From Piliocolobus tephrosceles (lineage: Eukaryota; Chordata; Mammalia; Primates; Cercopithecidae): a stretch of 64,000 nucleotides of DNA. Where the stretch lies: NCBI RefSeq assembly GCF_002776525.5, contig NC_045443.1, forward strand, positions 51,081,387 through 51,145,386, written 5' to 3'. Numbering within the stretch: position 1 is the stretch's first letter; each line of letters starts with the position of its first letter. Below, piece by piece: positions 45,210 through 56,478 of this stretch. The notes beneath the pieces were generated by a model that was not told the DNA's origin, searched no databases, and was given only the letters and a program-made list of their open reading frames with translations. The translations under genes and the position numbers were made by a program.

Positions 45210-46502
45210 CCACCCACCCGCTGCTTGCCCCATCTATTTATGTCACCGCTTTGTACCATAACCGAACCCACGGAAAGATGCTGCGCGGGTGCAGAAGAGT
45301 ATTTAATGTTAACGAGAGAGAAGAACCGCGCCGCCCGGAGGCAGAGAGGCTCCATGGCCGCAGTGGGCCATCCCCAACTCCCTATCCCATCCCCAGCCTC
45401 CACCCCCATCCAGATGGGACTCACCCGGCTTCAACAGCTTTGGAAATGGATCCCGGGTGGGCCGTGGGAGGAAGGCTGTCGACCTCTACTCCTCCTTGTG
45501 CTCACCTTGCCAGAAAGTCCAGTGGCAGCGCAGAGCCCAGTCATTCCAACCAAAGCAGGGTTGGGGAATCCCGAATGGCCCCAATTCTTGCCTCATCCTA
45601 TCACCAGGCTAGTAGAGGACCCTCCCTAAGGGCGCAGCTTCAGCGCAGGATCTGTGCAGCTCATACTTTCCTTCGCTGGCCCTCTCGCACTCCTTAGGCA
45701 AGATTTCCCAGTAAAAATTTTCTGTGCATATTTTAAAAGTCGTGTTAACATTCATGATAATTATTAGGGATCTGGCAGCGTGATTGGAGTATGGATGGTT
45801 CCGTAAAAGCTGGAATCAACGCAGCCCCTACGCTCCATCCCAACCAAGAAACTGCATTTCTTGGGGCCAGTTGGGAGCTGCCTTTGCCCCACTGCCTCCC
45901 CTGTTCTGCTCTCTCAGTCAACATGTGGAAATCCAAGGAGGACAAAGACTCCAGCCACGCTGCTAAATAGGGCTTCTCTCTCCTCTCTCTTTCTCTCTCT
46001 AGGTGGTAAGGTTGGGGATTAGGCCAGGCACAGAAGCAGAACTTTTTTCTAAGGATAAACATCTCTTCCAAGAGGATGGAGAATGGGTTTCTCAACAAAG
46101 TCCCTTTCCAGTCACCTTTCCATCGAGGCACTAGCGCCGGAGGGACTCCTCACACTTTCACTTTTACTGATTTCCAGAGGAAAGCTAGAGGATCTAGTTC
46201 AGGAGGCAAGAAGATCTGGCCCTCAATTAGCTAAATGAGCTAAATGTAGATGCTGCCTAACAGTTCCCTCCTCAAAGACCACCTTGGTGCTGTGGGGGTC
46301 CTTTGCCTCTTCCCTTCCCACTGGTGCATTACAAAACAGTGTTCTTTTGAAATGTTCATCAGAAATAGGCTTTTTTTTAAATGTTGTGTATCTGTATATA
46401 GTATTGTGATGTCTGAATGACGATGTACTGAATGCAAAAAGGAAAAAAAAAAAAACCCACAAACATGTTTTTAAAATAAAATATCTTTTTTTGCCTTGAT
46501 TT
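45210..46502 (+). other. HOXC13: HOXC13 3'UTR
   Basis: Follows the TGA and runs to the poly(A) region about 20 nt after AATAAA at 46475-46480. A ctctctct-rich tract lies at 45975-46002. The span from the inferred start near 38.75 kb to here (about 7.75 kb) equals the gene length I recall for human HOXC13. Confidence 0.8.
46475..46480 (+). terminator. HOXC13: HOXC13 poly(A) signal AATAAA
   Basis: Canonical hexamer within ttaaaataaaatatc, followed by a T-rich and GT-containing stretch (tttttttgccttgatttt) typical of a downstream element. Confidence 0.8.
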
Positions 46503-48080
46503 TATTGCCTAGATTCTTTCTGAAGTCTCTTCTGTTCACTGGCTCTTCAGGACAGTCTACTATGCCCTGATTCTGCCAGAATGATCAGGGGGCGCAGTAT
46601 AGACATCACTCCCAGCTGGGTAGATTCCAAACCCTTGTTTTGCTCCACTTAAGTTTTTGAGTTATCTATACCATCTATATAGGAGAAAACTTCCCATCCT
46701 GACGCCCAACTTAGTTGAGTGTATGTTGAGGAAGGAAAGATGTAATTGGTGACCGAAAGGCCTGGAAGCAGGTGAGTGACAAAAATACATTGACGGTCAC
46801 TTTGATTAATAATTGGGGCTCAGATCTGTTTCTGGGTACTGAGAAAATGGCATCCCAGCTGGGAAGTGGGTGAGGTAAATGTGGTGGCCGGCGGCAGCGG
46901 GGAACTAACCTTAGGCTCCTGGTGCCCTATGGCCCCCAGAGGGCCCCAGATACATTCAGCCAGTTCAGGACTGGAGTTGGGGCTGGGTTGGGGTCAGCAC
47001 AGCCTGGCAGGGCACCTTCAAGCTCAGCTTTTCCTGGCTGTACTATTTTCTTCCCCTCACTTAACCTATGCAGAGAGGCTGAGCTGCTAGGACCCCTTTG
47101 GCCCCCAGTTTGCCAAACCAATCCCACTTTTACTCTCCACATTCCTGGGAACCCCAGTGTTCGAGGCAATGAGGAGCCTATGTAGATGCTGCCACTAATT
47201 TGTTTTCCTGGTCGCGTCAGTGCCTATCTCCCTATCTGGCAGAGTTAATGAGATCATTAAGTTGTCAGGTTGAGACTTTTTAAAAGCAATATAGCCTAAA
47301 ACAATGTTATCTCAGATTAAATCTTTACTGCAGCAATTTTTATTTATATATAATATTTTTCCTCTCCTGAGACGCAGAAACACTGGAGATGTCAGGTTGG
47401 AAATCAGAGTTCTCCGTTCTCCCTTTGCCTGATGGGGCTGAAGCTTTAACAATTTCATTTAAATAAATGTTCCTGGGGGTTAAACACATGCACATTTTGC
47501 GCCCGCGTGCGTGCGCGCGTGCGCACACCCACACCCACACACACACATACACACGGAGGCTGAGAGACAAAGAACCTGAAGAATTTGCCCTCTGTGGAGG
47601 TTCTGCTACTGACGTGGCTGCCAGTGCTTCTGGTCTCAACTCTGGGTTAACTACTAGAGAGCCACACGCTGGGCAGTGGAGATTTGAGGGAGAATTTCCA
47701 GGAATAAGGTTCATTCTTAATTCCATCTCTCCTTTATCTCCCCACCCACCATCCCAACCTCTCTCTCCAAATCCCTGAGTTTCCCCTGAGATGAAAGGAG
47801 TTGGAGACTGAGTGTGTGTGTTTGGTCAGAAAAAGAAACTGAGTGGACAAGAGGCCTGGGGTTCTCTTACTATGACCCCACCCTTCCTGACTGCTTTGGG
47901 TAGTCCCAAGCACAGCTGTAGGCAAACTGGAAATTGGGGATTCTGATTAAAGAGAAGTCTAGAGTTCTCCGAGCAATTCCTCTGCTTCTGCACACAAACC
48001 CATTTATAATCATATGAGGTAGTCATCCCATACTGAGGGAACCATCCTAAGGCTCTAGAAGGGAATAATGTAGAAAAAGA
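46503..48080. other. HOXC13-HOXC12 intergenic region, proximal part
   Basis: Unique. 46780-46830 (gacggtcactttgattaata) and especially 47205-47470 look like conserved regulatory DNA: gttaatgagatcattaagtt, gtttaaagc-like and ttttatttatatataatatt motifs. A CG/CA alternating tract lies at 47501-47554. No supported ORF. Confidence 0.45.
47501..47554. repeat. (CG/TG)n-(CA)n alternating tract
   Basis: gcccgcgtgcgtgcgcgcgt is followed by gcgcacacccacacccacac and further CA units. This is the second potential Z-DNA tract in the window, again in HOX intergenic DNA. Confidence 0.88.
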
Positions 48081-48086
48081 AGAGGA

Positions 48087-48440
48087 GCCAGGCGCAATGG
48101 CTCATGCCTGTAATCCCAACACTTTGGGAGGCTGAGGCCGGCGGATTGCTTGAGCTCAGGAGTTTGAGACCAGCATGGAAAACATGGTGGAATCCTGTCT
48201 CTACCAAAAACAGAAAAACTTTGCCTGGCATGGTAGTGCATGTCTGTGAAGTCTGAGGTGGGAGGATCTTTTGAACCCTGGTGGGGGGCGGGAGGGTGGA
48301 GGTTGCAGTGAGCCGAGATCTCACCATTGCACACCAGCCTGGGTGACAGAGTGAGACTCTGTCTCGGAAGAAGAAGAAGAAGAAGGAGAAGGAGGAAGAA
48401 GAGGAGGAAGAAGAGAGGAGGAGGAGGAAAAAAAGAGGAA
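48087..48440 (+). mobile_element. AluJ-like SINE, forward, with a (GAA)n(GAG)n tail; the only Alu in the HOX part of the window
   Basis: agccaggcgcaatggctcat through gacagagtgagactctgtct, then a purine-only tail (GAA, GAG, GGA units) at about 48368-48440. There is an internal deletion in the right monomer (tctgtgaagtctgaggtggg) and high divergence, so it is an old insertion. Confidence 0.92.
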
Positions 48441-49650
48441 AGCCTGTGCAGGCACACTACTGGTGCATTGGGACACTGGTAAGTCTAACAAGGACTGCAG
48501 TTCCTGAATGCCTGTGAGCCCTCGTGCGGTGCATTAAACATACCCAGATTTATTTTGGAGGAGTATCATGCCTGGATTTATTTGGAGATGACTTTCCCAT
48601 AAGAGTAAGCAAACATTGTATGAGTGTGTGTGAGCATGTGTTTTGGGGAGGCACAGTTGTGAAATGTACTATTCTTTCCCTGAATAAGGATGTTTTTCTT
48701 CAACACAACTCTGATTGTGTTGATCTCTCACCTTGCCTTCTCCCAAGAATTGGCATTGTCTTTGAGGACTCAATGAGATAGTTCATCTCTTAGTCATGTC
48801 TCTAATGTGTCTCTCTCTACAAGGCCAGTCTCCTAGTGTTTGTGTTAAAAGTAAAATTAGGTATGAAGGAAAATATGAGGGTACCAGGGGGGTACAGGGT
48901 CATCTGAAGAGCTGGTGAAACCACTGTGTGGAAACACAGCCACACAGAGGGACTGAGACTCCTGCTATCTTTCTCATAATCTGATAGCACTCCCCACTCC
49001 CCCTATATCCCTAGGCCAGAGCTGGGAGGCTCAGGCAGCCTAGGGCCTCACAGGACTCTCCATCTGGTGGTCACTCCCCGGGGCTGCCAGAGAGGGCTTC
49101 AAGAGATCCTTTGCTGAGCTTGGGGGAAAAACCCTTCCCCACCCACATCTAAGTCTCCAGACAGAGGCCCAGCAGAATGGGCCTTTCAGCTAGCAGTCCC
49201 ACAGCCCGAACCCACCTGAGAGAACAAGGACAGCAGTTCTTTCGGCAGATCCCTCCATGACTGTCTGCTCCTGAGACCATCTGCTCCTGGGGTTGATCCA
49301 CAGGCGGCTGGGTCAGCAGTGTGGGGACAGCAGGCCAGTGTGGGTGCAAGGCAGGGACAGGCCCTTGGGGCAGCCGCTATCTCTCTGAACAGCCCTTCCA
49401 TTGGAGGTGGGGTCCTTGTGGCAGGAAGCCCCTTCAGTGGCTCCATCTGTTCAAAAGAGAACTCCCCACCCTAGGATCTGCCTGGATCTGTCCTGGGTGG
49501 TACTGGAGCCCACCCCCAAGAAAACTCCAAGAGTGGTTCAGGCAGATGTGTATCTAGACCTGCACTGGTGGAGAATTGAGGGGCCCTGGGGAGCCAGGGG
49601 CTTCTGGGAGGAGGAGGAGGGGGCCAGAGTCTTTTCACAACCAACCAGGC
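48441..49650. other. Unique intergenic sequence, nothing recognised
   Basis: No repeat, CpG cluster or conserved-domain ORF was recognised between the Alu tail and the GC-rich block that starts near 49.68 kb. Confidence 0.5.
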
Positions 49651-49687
49651 TCTTCCTCTTTTAGCCTTGACCGTGACTAGGTCTTTC

Positions 49688-50083
49688 TGACCTTGACATC
49701 ATAGGGAGCACACGGAAGGGGGGGAGGGTGGAAAAGGCCTTGATCTTCCGGTGCCAGCGAAGGGGAGGGCTGCTTGCCCCCTTGATGCGCCATCCCCCTT
49801 CCCGCCGGAGCTCGCCGCCTCTGTTTACACACAGAGGAGGTGTCGTCTCCAGTCTAGACAAGGGCGCTAATAACGCCCATAAAAGGCGGCCTCTCCAGAG
49901 ATGCTCTGGCAACTCCGCTCCCGCGCGCCTGCCGCTGGCCGCTTTATCCACCTCCCCCCGCCCCGCCCTCCTCTGATACCTTGGCGAGGCCGGCGCACGG
50001 CCTTGGAGAGGGGGAATCCAGAAGACTTCTAGAGGTTGAGAACTCCTATCCCTCACCCTTATGAACCTCTTCTGTCTCCAAAG
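49688..50083 (+). promoter_or_regulatory. Putative TATA promoter and unannotated first exon (about 49910-50083)
   Basis: A good TATA box, cataaaagg at 49879-49887, lies in a GC- and CpG-rich block. 49888-49918 is the expected start window. Downstream, ccaaaggtaagtgg has a near-perfect 5' splice donor after 50083 (GT 50084-50085). A TGACCTTGA motif (49688-49696), the complement of an ERR/SF-1-type site, lies upstream. The only sizeable frame from the first ATG (49901) is about 43 codons, so a non-coding first exon is more likely than a coding one. It could be a distal 5' exon of HOXC12, 4.8 kb downstream, or of a lncRNA. Confidence 0.4.
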
Positions 50084-52600
50084 GTAAGTGGACCCTCGTT
50101 CCTACCCGCGCTCTCCCAGCCCAGCGAGCCCCGGAGTTGGTAGTCCATTCCCCACCCCCAACCGCCTCCAGGGCCCGTTGCTCCCACCCCAATCTGCCCG
50201 AGCCCTCCTCCTCTGCCCGGAACTGGGGCCCTGGGCTTGGAAAGCAGTTATATAGCGGTGCTGAGCAGACCCTAAGCAGATCTCAGCTCCTCCCCAGAGC
50301 TGGGCCTGGCCAGTGGACAGGGTCAAAGCCAGAAAAGGACGCCGAGGAGCGAGGGCGCACCGGGTAGTCCTCACCCCCTGACCCAGTTTAGAGGTCGGTG
50401 GAGACGTCTCTGTTGCATTGCAGGCGGCTGTGGGTGTGGCATTTGATGCGATTTTTTTTTAACTTGGTTCCCACACCTTGCCTGACACTCAGTAATTCAC
50501 TAGGTGGAGGAGATCCTCTGCTGGTGGAGGGGGAAAATGTCAGAGCTGCAGCCCTATTTAACTGTTAGCTCCCCACTGAAGGAAAAGACAAAACGGGGGA
50601 AGGTGGTCCATTTAGGGATGCTCATATTGGGGTGGAGAGATGGCCTCCCAGATGTCCTTGCCTGGGGGCTCTCACCTCCCTCGCATTTTCTGAGAGGCAA
50701 TCGGGCTGGGATGTTTTGGTGACAGAGGACTAGAGAAGCCGAGGGAAAACTGGAGGAGGTAGGGGCTCCATCGGCCCCAGGCTACTTGCCTGAGCCTAAA
50801 AACCTGACTGGGCTCTGTCCTCCCGGCTGCAAATCCCTATAGAAAGCAGCACCTGGGAAAGGGATTTCCCAATCTGCTCCTTACCTCCAGGTTACCCGTA
50901 GGGAGGGCTGGGAGCCAGGTGGGCTCCAACCCCTGAAGGAGCTTGGAAACCACGAAATAGGAGACTGAGCTCCCTACTCTACCCGCTACCCTTGTTTGAA
51001 CCCGACAAAAGTCAGGTCCCAAACCCAAGTTGCCCCAAAGAGGCAAGACAGAGAGGGCTGCAGGGTTGAGGGGGCAGGCCCTCCCACTCAGCCCCTCTTT
51101 CATCTTCCCTTCTCTCCGCGGGCCAAACCCCTGCTCACACCCCTTCTGGGGCTGAGGCCCAGCCTAATTTGCATACAAGGCAGAACCGCTTTCTGCAAAC
51201 TAGACAGTGACCTTGAACTGGGCCCCTGCGGCCTCTGGACAGACCATGGGTAAGGCAGTACTGCGTGGAATCACTCCCGACCATGGGTCGGCGGGGGAGC
51301 CAGAACGCAGTCGCTCACAGCCGATTCCCCGCGGCCTAAACCTCCAGCAGCCGCGTTGCCTCTGCCACCAGAATCAGCGTAGATTTTATAATTAACTCCT
51401 TTCGCCTGGCTCAGCCGCAGTGGAGGCTGCTAGGATGCAGGAGGGATGGAGGCACAGAGAAGGTGTGAGAGAGGCGGCGTTGCATCCAGCTGGAGGAAGA
51501 GCTGAGGGACGCAGGCTGCTTTGGTCTTCAAGGAAAACCTTGGACCGCATCCTTGCCTTCAGCTTTAATTAACCCCGAGTTAATGAGCGAGGCTTAGTCG
51601 AGCCTGGCCAGCTGCGGCGGGAGCCAGTGGCCCAGGGGCCAGCAGGCAGGCCACCGCTCTAGCCTTGTGATTCGATAAATGTGCCGGAAAGTTCGCACCA
51701 ATCGCTCCGCGGTTCGGGTGCCTCGGCCCGACCACCTACAGTTTTGCGTGTGGTCAGCGAAATGTCGGCGGGTTAAGCCCGGCTGGACACGGCTGCCCCA
51801 ACGCCTCAGGCTGCGAGTCCCTCCCAGTCTCCTCACCCAGCCCCAGCCTGCTTCCCGCGAGCAGCTCTCGCCGAGGCTGGATTTAGATTTGAAGGGTCTC
51901 ACCCGAGCCTCCCGCCGGCCCCGGGGACCCAGGTTGGGAGCGGCATTTTTGTCTGAGTCGGATTGAAAAACGGGTGCCTGAGCTGCGTGTGTTGCGGGTT
52001 TCCTTAACCGCAAACAGAGCCTCGGTGGTGCTCCGGAAGGCTGGACGCTTAGATTACCCTGGTCCTTGCCAGGGTGCTGAAAATCCCTAGGTTCCCAGTG
52101 GGTCTCAGGGAGCAGGACACTAGGGATGCGAATTTTGCTAGTGGTTGTCGGCAGCTCTCCCTGAGAGGAATCAGGGTCAGCTACAGAGAAGGAAAAGGGG
52201 TTTGTGCGTGCTTCTTCGCCCGCAGAGTCCAAAATCTGGGGAAAATAGACCCCTTTGATGGGGCTAAATCAGGCTAGAAGAAATGCATGTCTGGAAGAAG
52301 GAAGCCTTCAACCAATCTTCATTTCTCCTGTGTTGCATCCGCCGCCCTGTGGCCGCTGCTCCTCGCGCTCAGCGGCCTGGCTCGGGAGGGCAGCGAGCAG
52401 AGCTCCCGGCCTGGGATTTGCCTGCTGAGGTGGAGGGAATGGGGAGAGGCTGATTCCTTCCTCTGGGGTCCCTTTTCTAGGAGATTGGAATTATCTAGGA
52501 AGGGAAAAGAGAATGAGGAGAATACTCCACCCCACAAAGGCTAGTGATTATTTGGCAAAGTCCAGCTCGGCATCCCTCACACCAACAATAGCGGCTGAGC
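50084..52600. other. Intergenic CpG-containing region upstream of HOXC12
   Basis: Moderately GC-rich, with an AT motif cluster at about 51560-51590 (ctttaattaaccccgagtta) and CpG-rich sequence at about 51600-51960. Long minus-strand frames (51594-52232) show no domain. Function unknown. Confidence 0.4.
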
Positions 52601-52619
52601 GCAGAGGCCTGGAGAGCCT

Positions 52620-52870
52620 GGGCGGAGACCTAGCTGCCCGCACGATGTTCTGATTGAAATCAGCAGCAATATTAAAGTCACACCCTGTTTATCTTTATGA
52701 CCAAAATAACCCTCAAATAAAATGTTTTTTAAAAACTGAAATTTCAATGGCGCTCATCAATACGGCTCGAGAAGGGGAAATAAGATGCTACAGATGCTGT
52801 GACCTGGAATTTGCAGCTGAGGGATGTTCCTCTCCGCAGCCTCGCAGCCCCTTATCAATTAGGCACAAAA
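52620..52870. promoter_or_regulatory. Candidate conserved enhancer-like element
   Basis: An AT-rich island between GC-rich flanks with clustered homeobox-type motifs: gattgaaatcagcagcaata, ctgtttatctttatgaccaa, cctcaaataaaatg, ggcgctcatcaatacggc and cttatcaattaggc. Texture and position fit a HOX regulatory element; conservation is not verified here. Confidence 0.4.
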
Positions 52871-54285
52871 AGGCCAATCCAGGCTGAGTCTCCTGCTCAT
52901 TCCTTGGCGCCACCGGCTCCAACCGAAGGTGACCGCTTCGGGTTTGCAGCCCGTAGCTTGCCCTAAGTTCCGACAAGTGGGCCTAACGCGGGGCGGCTTC
53001 TGGGGGCGGGAGGGGCCAGGCCAGGCCGGGCAGCTAGGCGAGCAGGGGCGGGGAAGGGGAACCGGCCTTGCAGGGCGAGGGGCAGGCACCGAGCTGCGAG
53101 CTTCGAACTGCTCCGGGCAGGGCGGCGCCCGCGGGGACACATTTCTGTAGGAGTGAGCAGCTACGGTTTGGGATATGAAATCGCCCGGGGAGCGGTGGAA
53201 TTCAAAGAATCTGCGTTTCTCTCTGCCGCGTCCTGCAGAGAAGAGAGGGGAGGGAGAGGGGAAAAAAGGGAGAATCTTCTCTGCTTGGGTCCGCTTTAGT
53301 AGCTTCAGCTTGTTCTCAGGCTTTCTCTGATATTTAACTTTCACCTAAATGGATTTCTTTTGCATTCTCTCCGACTCTCTTGTCTCCAATTTTATTTCAA
53401 TCTTCTGGTATTTTTTCGTATTTAGACGTTTACTGAACTATTTATCCAACCCTGTATTACTTAAGCCGTGCATTGGTTAGGAGCTCGAAAAATCACATGG
53501 AAATTCGAGTGTTTTCTCTATTAGACGCCAAAAGGATACATCTGGTTTGGGGGAGTTTTATTTTGTCTTTCCTTTTAATCCGCTTGGCTGTGTTCTTTGG
53601 ACCTAGTTGAGATCGGATTGTGGTTTTGCAGATGTTGATTATCTCACCAATAGCCAGTATTGCTTCTCGGCCTTCTCTGGAGGGAGCTTCTGAGTTTGCA
53701 TCATACATATAATTTCACCCCCAATAAGATAATTCTTCAAGGTTTTTTTCCCTCAATCCCAGCCCCCTCAGGAGGCAACCTACTGCGGGCCTCTGCACTG
53801 CTATCTGATGGTCCCAGGAGAAGGCTGGGCTGGGTCTGGGGTGCGGATGTCTCCTCCGCAGTGAGAATTAGGCCCCTGTCAGACCAGTTAAGCCCTGTTA
53901 GGGGGTCCAAAGATTTCCGCTGCAAAGACTCCAGGAGCCCCCCAGAAGCTCCTCAGTCCCCCGGAAATGACAGTAGAAGAGTAGTTCTAGCCCCCAGATT
54001 TTCAGGAGCAGGCAGGCAGGTACATGCGGAGCTAGGCACCTCCTTTTGCTGCATTCTCTGCCTCTCTTCCGCATCCTTCCTTTAGCGGTGAGTGGAAGTG
54101 TGAGGCTGGGTGGCTCCCGGTTCCAGCGGAAAACCCGGCATTATCAGTTATCCTTGAGTACTGGGGAAGAAGACTCCAAATGTCTCTCCAAATTCCTGAG
54201 GATAAAGAGCTGATAAAGAAGCGTGCAGCAGCAGCTGGGGCTGGGAGAGATAACGGCAGGGAAACCTGTCCTTACCCCCACTTCG
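52871..54285. other. Intergenic region with a GC-box-rich stretch (52980-53130)
   Basis: 52980-53130 carries several gggcgg/ggggcgg GC-boxes and frequent CpG. The remainder is unique. No gene recognised. Confidence 0.45.
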
Positions 54286-54490
54286 CCTCTACTGTAAATA
54301 AACCCCGAGCCAAAGGGCTCATCCGTCTCCTTAAACAGCCAGTAAACTTTATATGACACAATATCTAATAGTAATTTGTTAGGGAGATATTGTAAATTCC
54401 AACGGTTTTAGTTAATAAAGAAACCAATTAAAGAGGGACGGGCTGTGCTTGGCCAGCTGTTGGCGATAAGATAATACATGGGGGGGGGGT
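54286..54490. promoter_or_regulatory. HOXC12: HOXC12-proximal AT-rich element
   Basis: Dense TTTA/TTAAT motifs: tactgtaaataaaccccgag, ccagtaaactttatatgaca, tagttaataaagaaaccaat and gataagataatac (GATA-like) about 400-550 bp upstream of the HOXC12 start. A poly-G run follows at 54481-54489. Likely a posterior-HOX or CDX responsive element by composition only. Confidence 0.4.
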
Positions 54491-54744
54491 GCAGGTTATA
54501 GGGGTGTATATATGCGGGCATTTTTTTGGTGTGTGTATTTTTTTTCCCCTCTTTCTCCGTGTTGGGCAATTGCTTTACTCTCTGCGTTAGATTATATATA
54601 TTTTTTTAAAAAAATCAGAATTCAGCAAATAAACCTGCCCCCGCCCTTTGTTCCCCCACTAACCCCCAGGATTGGGGAAGGGGGAAGTTGGAGTTGGTGC
54701 GGGATGGTAGGGGGGATCGGTTGTCCCCACCCCTCCCCCGGCGG

Positions 54745-54849
54745 CTGCGCCCACGTGAGCGGGGCGGCCAATGGGTGGCCGGTGCAGGTTTAACTATGTT
54801 TAATGTCAGATAGCAATAAAGTAGAAGCTGCCGGTCGGGCCCCGCGGAA
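54745..54849 (+). promoter_or_regulatory. HOXC12: HOXC12 core promoter and short 5'UTR
   Basis: A CACGTG E-box (54752-54757) and a CCAAT box (54768-54772) lie within a GC-rich block. An AT-rich gcaataaagt (54814-54823) may act as a weak TATA. This implies transcription starting very close to the ATG, hence a very short 5'UTR. Confidence 0.6.
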
Positions 54850-55453
54850 ATGGGCGAGCATAATCTCCTGAATCCCGGGTTTGTGGGGCCTCTGGTAAAC
54901 ATCCACACGGGAGACACCTTCTACTTTCCCAACTTCCGCGCGTCCGGGGCTCAGCTTCCCGGGCTTCCTTCGCTGTCCTACCCACGCCGCGACAACGTAT
55001 GCTCCCTGCCCTGGCCGTCGGCGGAGCCGTGCAATGGCTACCCGCAGCCCTACCTCGGCAGCCCAGTGTCTCTCAACCCTCCCTTCGGCCGCACGTGCGA
55101 GCTGGCGCGCGTGGAGGACAGCAAGGGTTACTACCGCGAGCCGTGCGCCGAGGGTGGCGGCGGGGGCCTGAAGCGTGAGGAGCGCGGGCGCGACCCGGGA
55201 GCCGGGCCCGGGGCAGCGCTGCTCCCGCTGGAGCCGTCGGGGCCGCCTGCGCTCGGCTTCAAGTACGACTACGCGGCGGGCGGCGGCGGTGGCGACGGCG
55301 GCGCAGGACCCCCGCACGACCCGCCCTCCTGCCAGTCGCTGGAATCCGACTCCAGTTCGTCCCTGCTCAACGAGGGCAACAAGGGCGCCGGCGCAGGCGA
55401 CCCCGGCAGCTTGGTATCGCCGTTGAACCCCAGCGGCGGGCTCTCGGCCAGCG
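54850..55453 (+). CDS. HOXC12: HOXC12 coding exon 1 (residues 1-201)
   Basis: The start is the first ATG after the promoter and gives the family N-terminus. GC-rich, with conserved blocks [42 protein letters not shown] and SKGYYREPC. It ends gccagcg followed by gtaagg. A reading frame running past the donor (to 55524) is intron read-through. Confidence 0.96.
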
Positions 55454-56478
55454 GTAAGGACCCCGGCCACTCACGCGGCGGATTCAAACCCGACATCTTA
55501 CCAGGGCGGGCAGAGCAGGACTGAGCTAGGGACGCCTGGGGTAACAGAATGTGTGGTGAGGAAGAGCTTCTTTTAAAATGAAGTGCGGGTGGGGGGAGCC
55601 TATAAACATGTAAATACCCCCATAAAATAACTAGACAGAGTTCCTTTTTCCTCCGCCTGCGGCTGGAGGCGGCAGGGATTCCGGAATTGGGGGACCCTGA
55701 TGGGGACTCCCCAGGCCTGGGGGTGAGGAGATAGGGACAGAAAGCCTGGCTCTAGTTCTCCCAGGCGCCTCTCCCTCCACCTTCCCACAGACCCCCATTA
55801 CTTACATTTCAAAAGAAATGCCAGTGGACACATTTGCTCTGCCACTCGCCCATTTCTGTTCTAACTGATCGGGGATCCAGTCCTGAAGGATGTGAGAGGA
55901 ATGGACCAGGAAATAGGGAAGAAGAAAATTGGGGAGAGGTTTGGGGAGAAAGGAGGGGCAGGGACATAGAAGGGTCATGAATACTGCAGCAGGAGGTAGG
56001 GTTGAGGAGGTAAGGGCAAGGAATGAAAGAAAAAAAGAGTAAAGAAGGTGGGGGAGTTGGTGGGGATGGGGGTCTGGGTAGAAGAGGGGATTCAGATGAC
56101 TGGCGGCAAGCAGAAGGCAGTGAAAGGGCCTGGAGTCCAGGCGTGAGGCCAAGGTGAAAGGGTCTGGGGAAGGGCCGAGGGCACTGGACTGGTCACCCTT
56201 TGATCCTCTGGCCAACCCCTGCCATTCATCTCCACCCAGGCGCGCCCTGGTACCCGATCCACAGCCGCTCTCGGAAGAAGCGCAAGCCCTATTCGAAGTT
56301 GCAACTGGCAGAGCTGGAGGGCGAGTTTCTGGTCAACGAGTTCATCACACGCCAGCGCCGGAGGGAACTCTCAGACCGCTTGAATCTTAGTGACCAGCAG
56401 GTCAAGATCTGGTTTCAGAACCGGAGAATGAAAAAGAAAAGACTCCTGTTGAGGGAGCAAGCTCTCTCCTTCTTTTAG
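54850..56478 (+). CDS. HOXC12: HOXC12 homeobox transcription factor (two coding exons, 280 aa)
   Basis: Join of 54850-55453 and 56240-56478 (843 bp). AbdB-class group-12 HOX protein, a nuclear sequence-specific DNA-binding factor of posterior and distal-limb patterning. It opens [20 protein letters not shown], has Gly-rich tracts at residues 102-106 and 144-152, an acidic/Ser-rich linker ([12 protein letters not shown]), a W-containing motif [10 protein letters not shown] just before the homeodomain, and a homeodomain at 212-271 with [12 protein letters not shown] in helix 3. It ends LREQALSFF. The intron (55454-56239) has GT/AG ends and phase 1, splitting a Gly codon, the same exon logic as HOXC13. 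By memory human HOXC12 is 282 aa. The frame is intact. Confidence 0.98.
55454..56239 (+). other. HOXC12: HOXC12 intron
   Basis: 786 bp, GT donor and cacccag acceptor. Its second half (about 55900-56080) is a purine-rich plus strand with many GGG runs. No other feature. Confidence 0.9.
56240..56478 (+). CDS. HOXC12: HOXC12 coding exon 2 (homeodomain)
   Basis: Completes the Gly codon, then [20 protein letters not shown], the homeodomain helices and the TAG stop at 56476-56478. All hallmark homeodomain residues (W48, F49, N51, R53 by homeodomain numbering) are present in the IWFQNRR motif. Confidence 0.98.

Noticed and set aside
54790..55470. 226-codon minus-strand frame across HOXC12 exon 1
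   Set aside because: Antisense shadow of the GC-rich HOXC12 exon, with low-complexity composition and no domain.
55454..55524. Extension of HOXC12 exon 1 frame past the donor ([16 protein letters not shown]...)
   Set aside because: Intron read-through; the gtaagg donor and matched phase-1 acceptor at 56238-56239 explain the gene.
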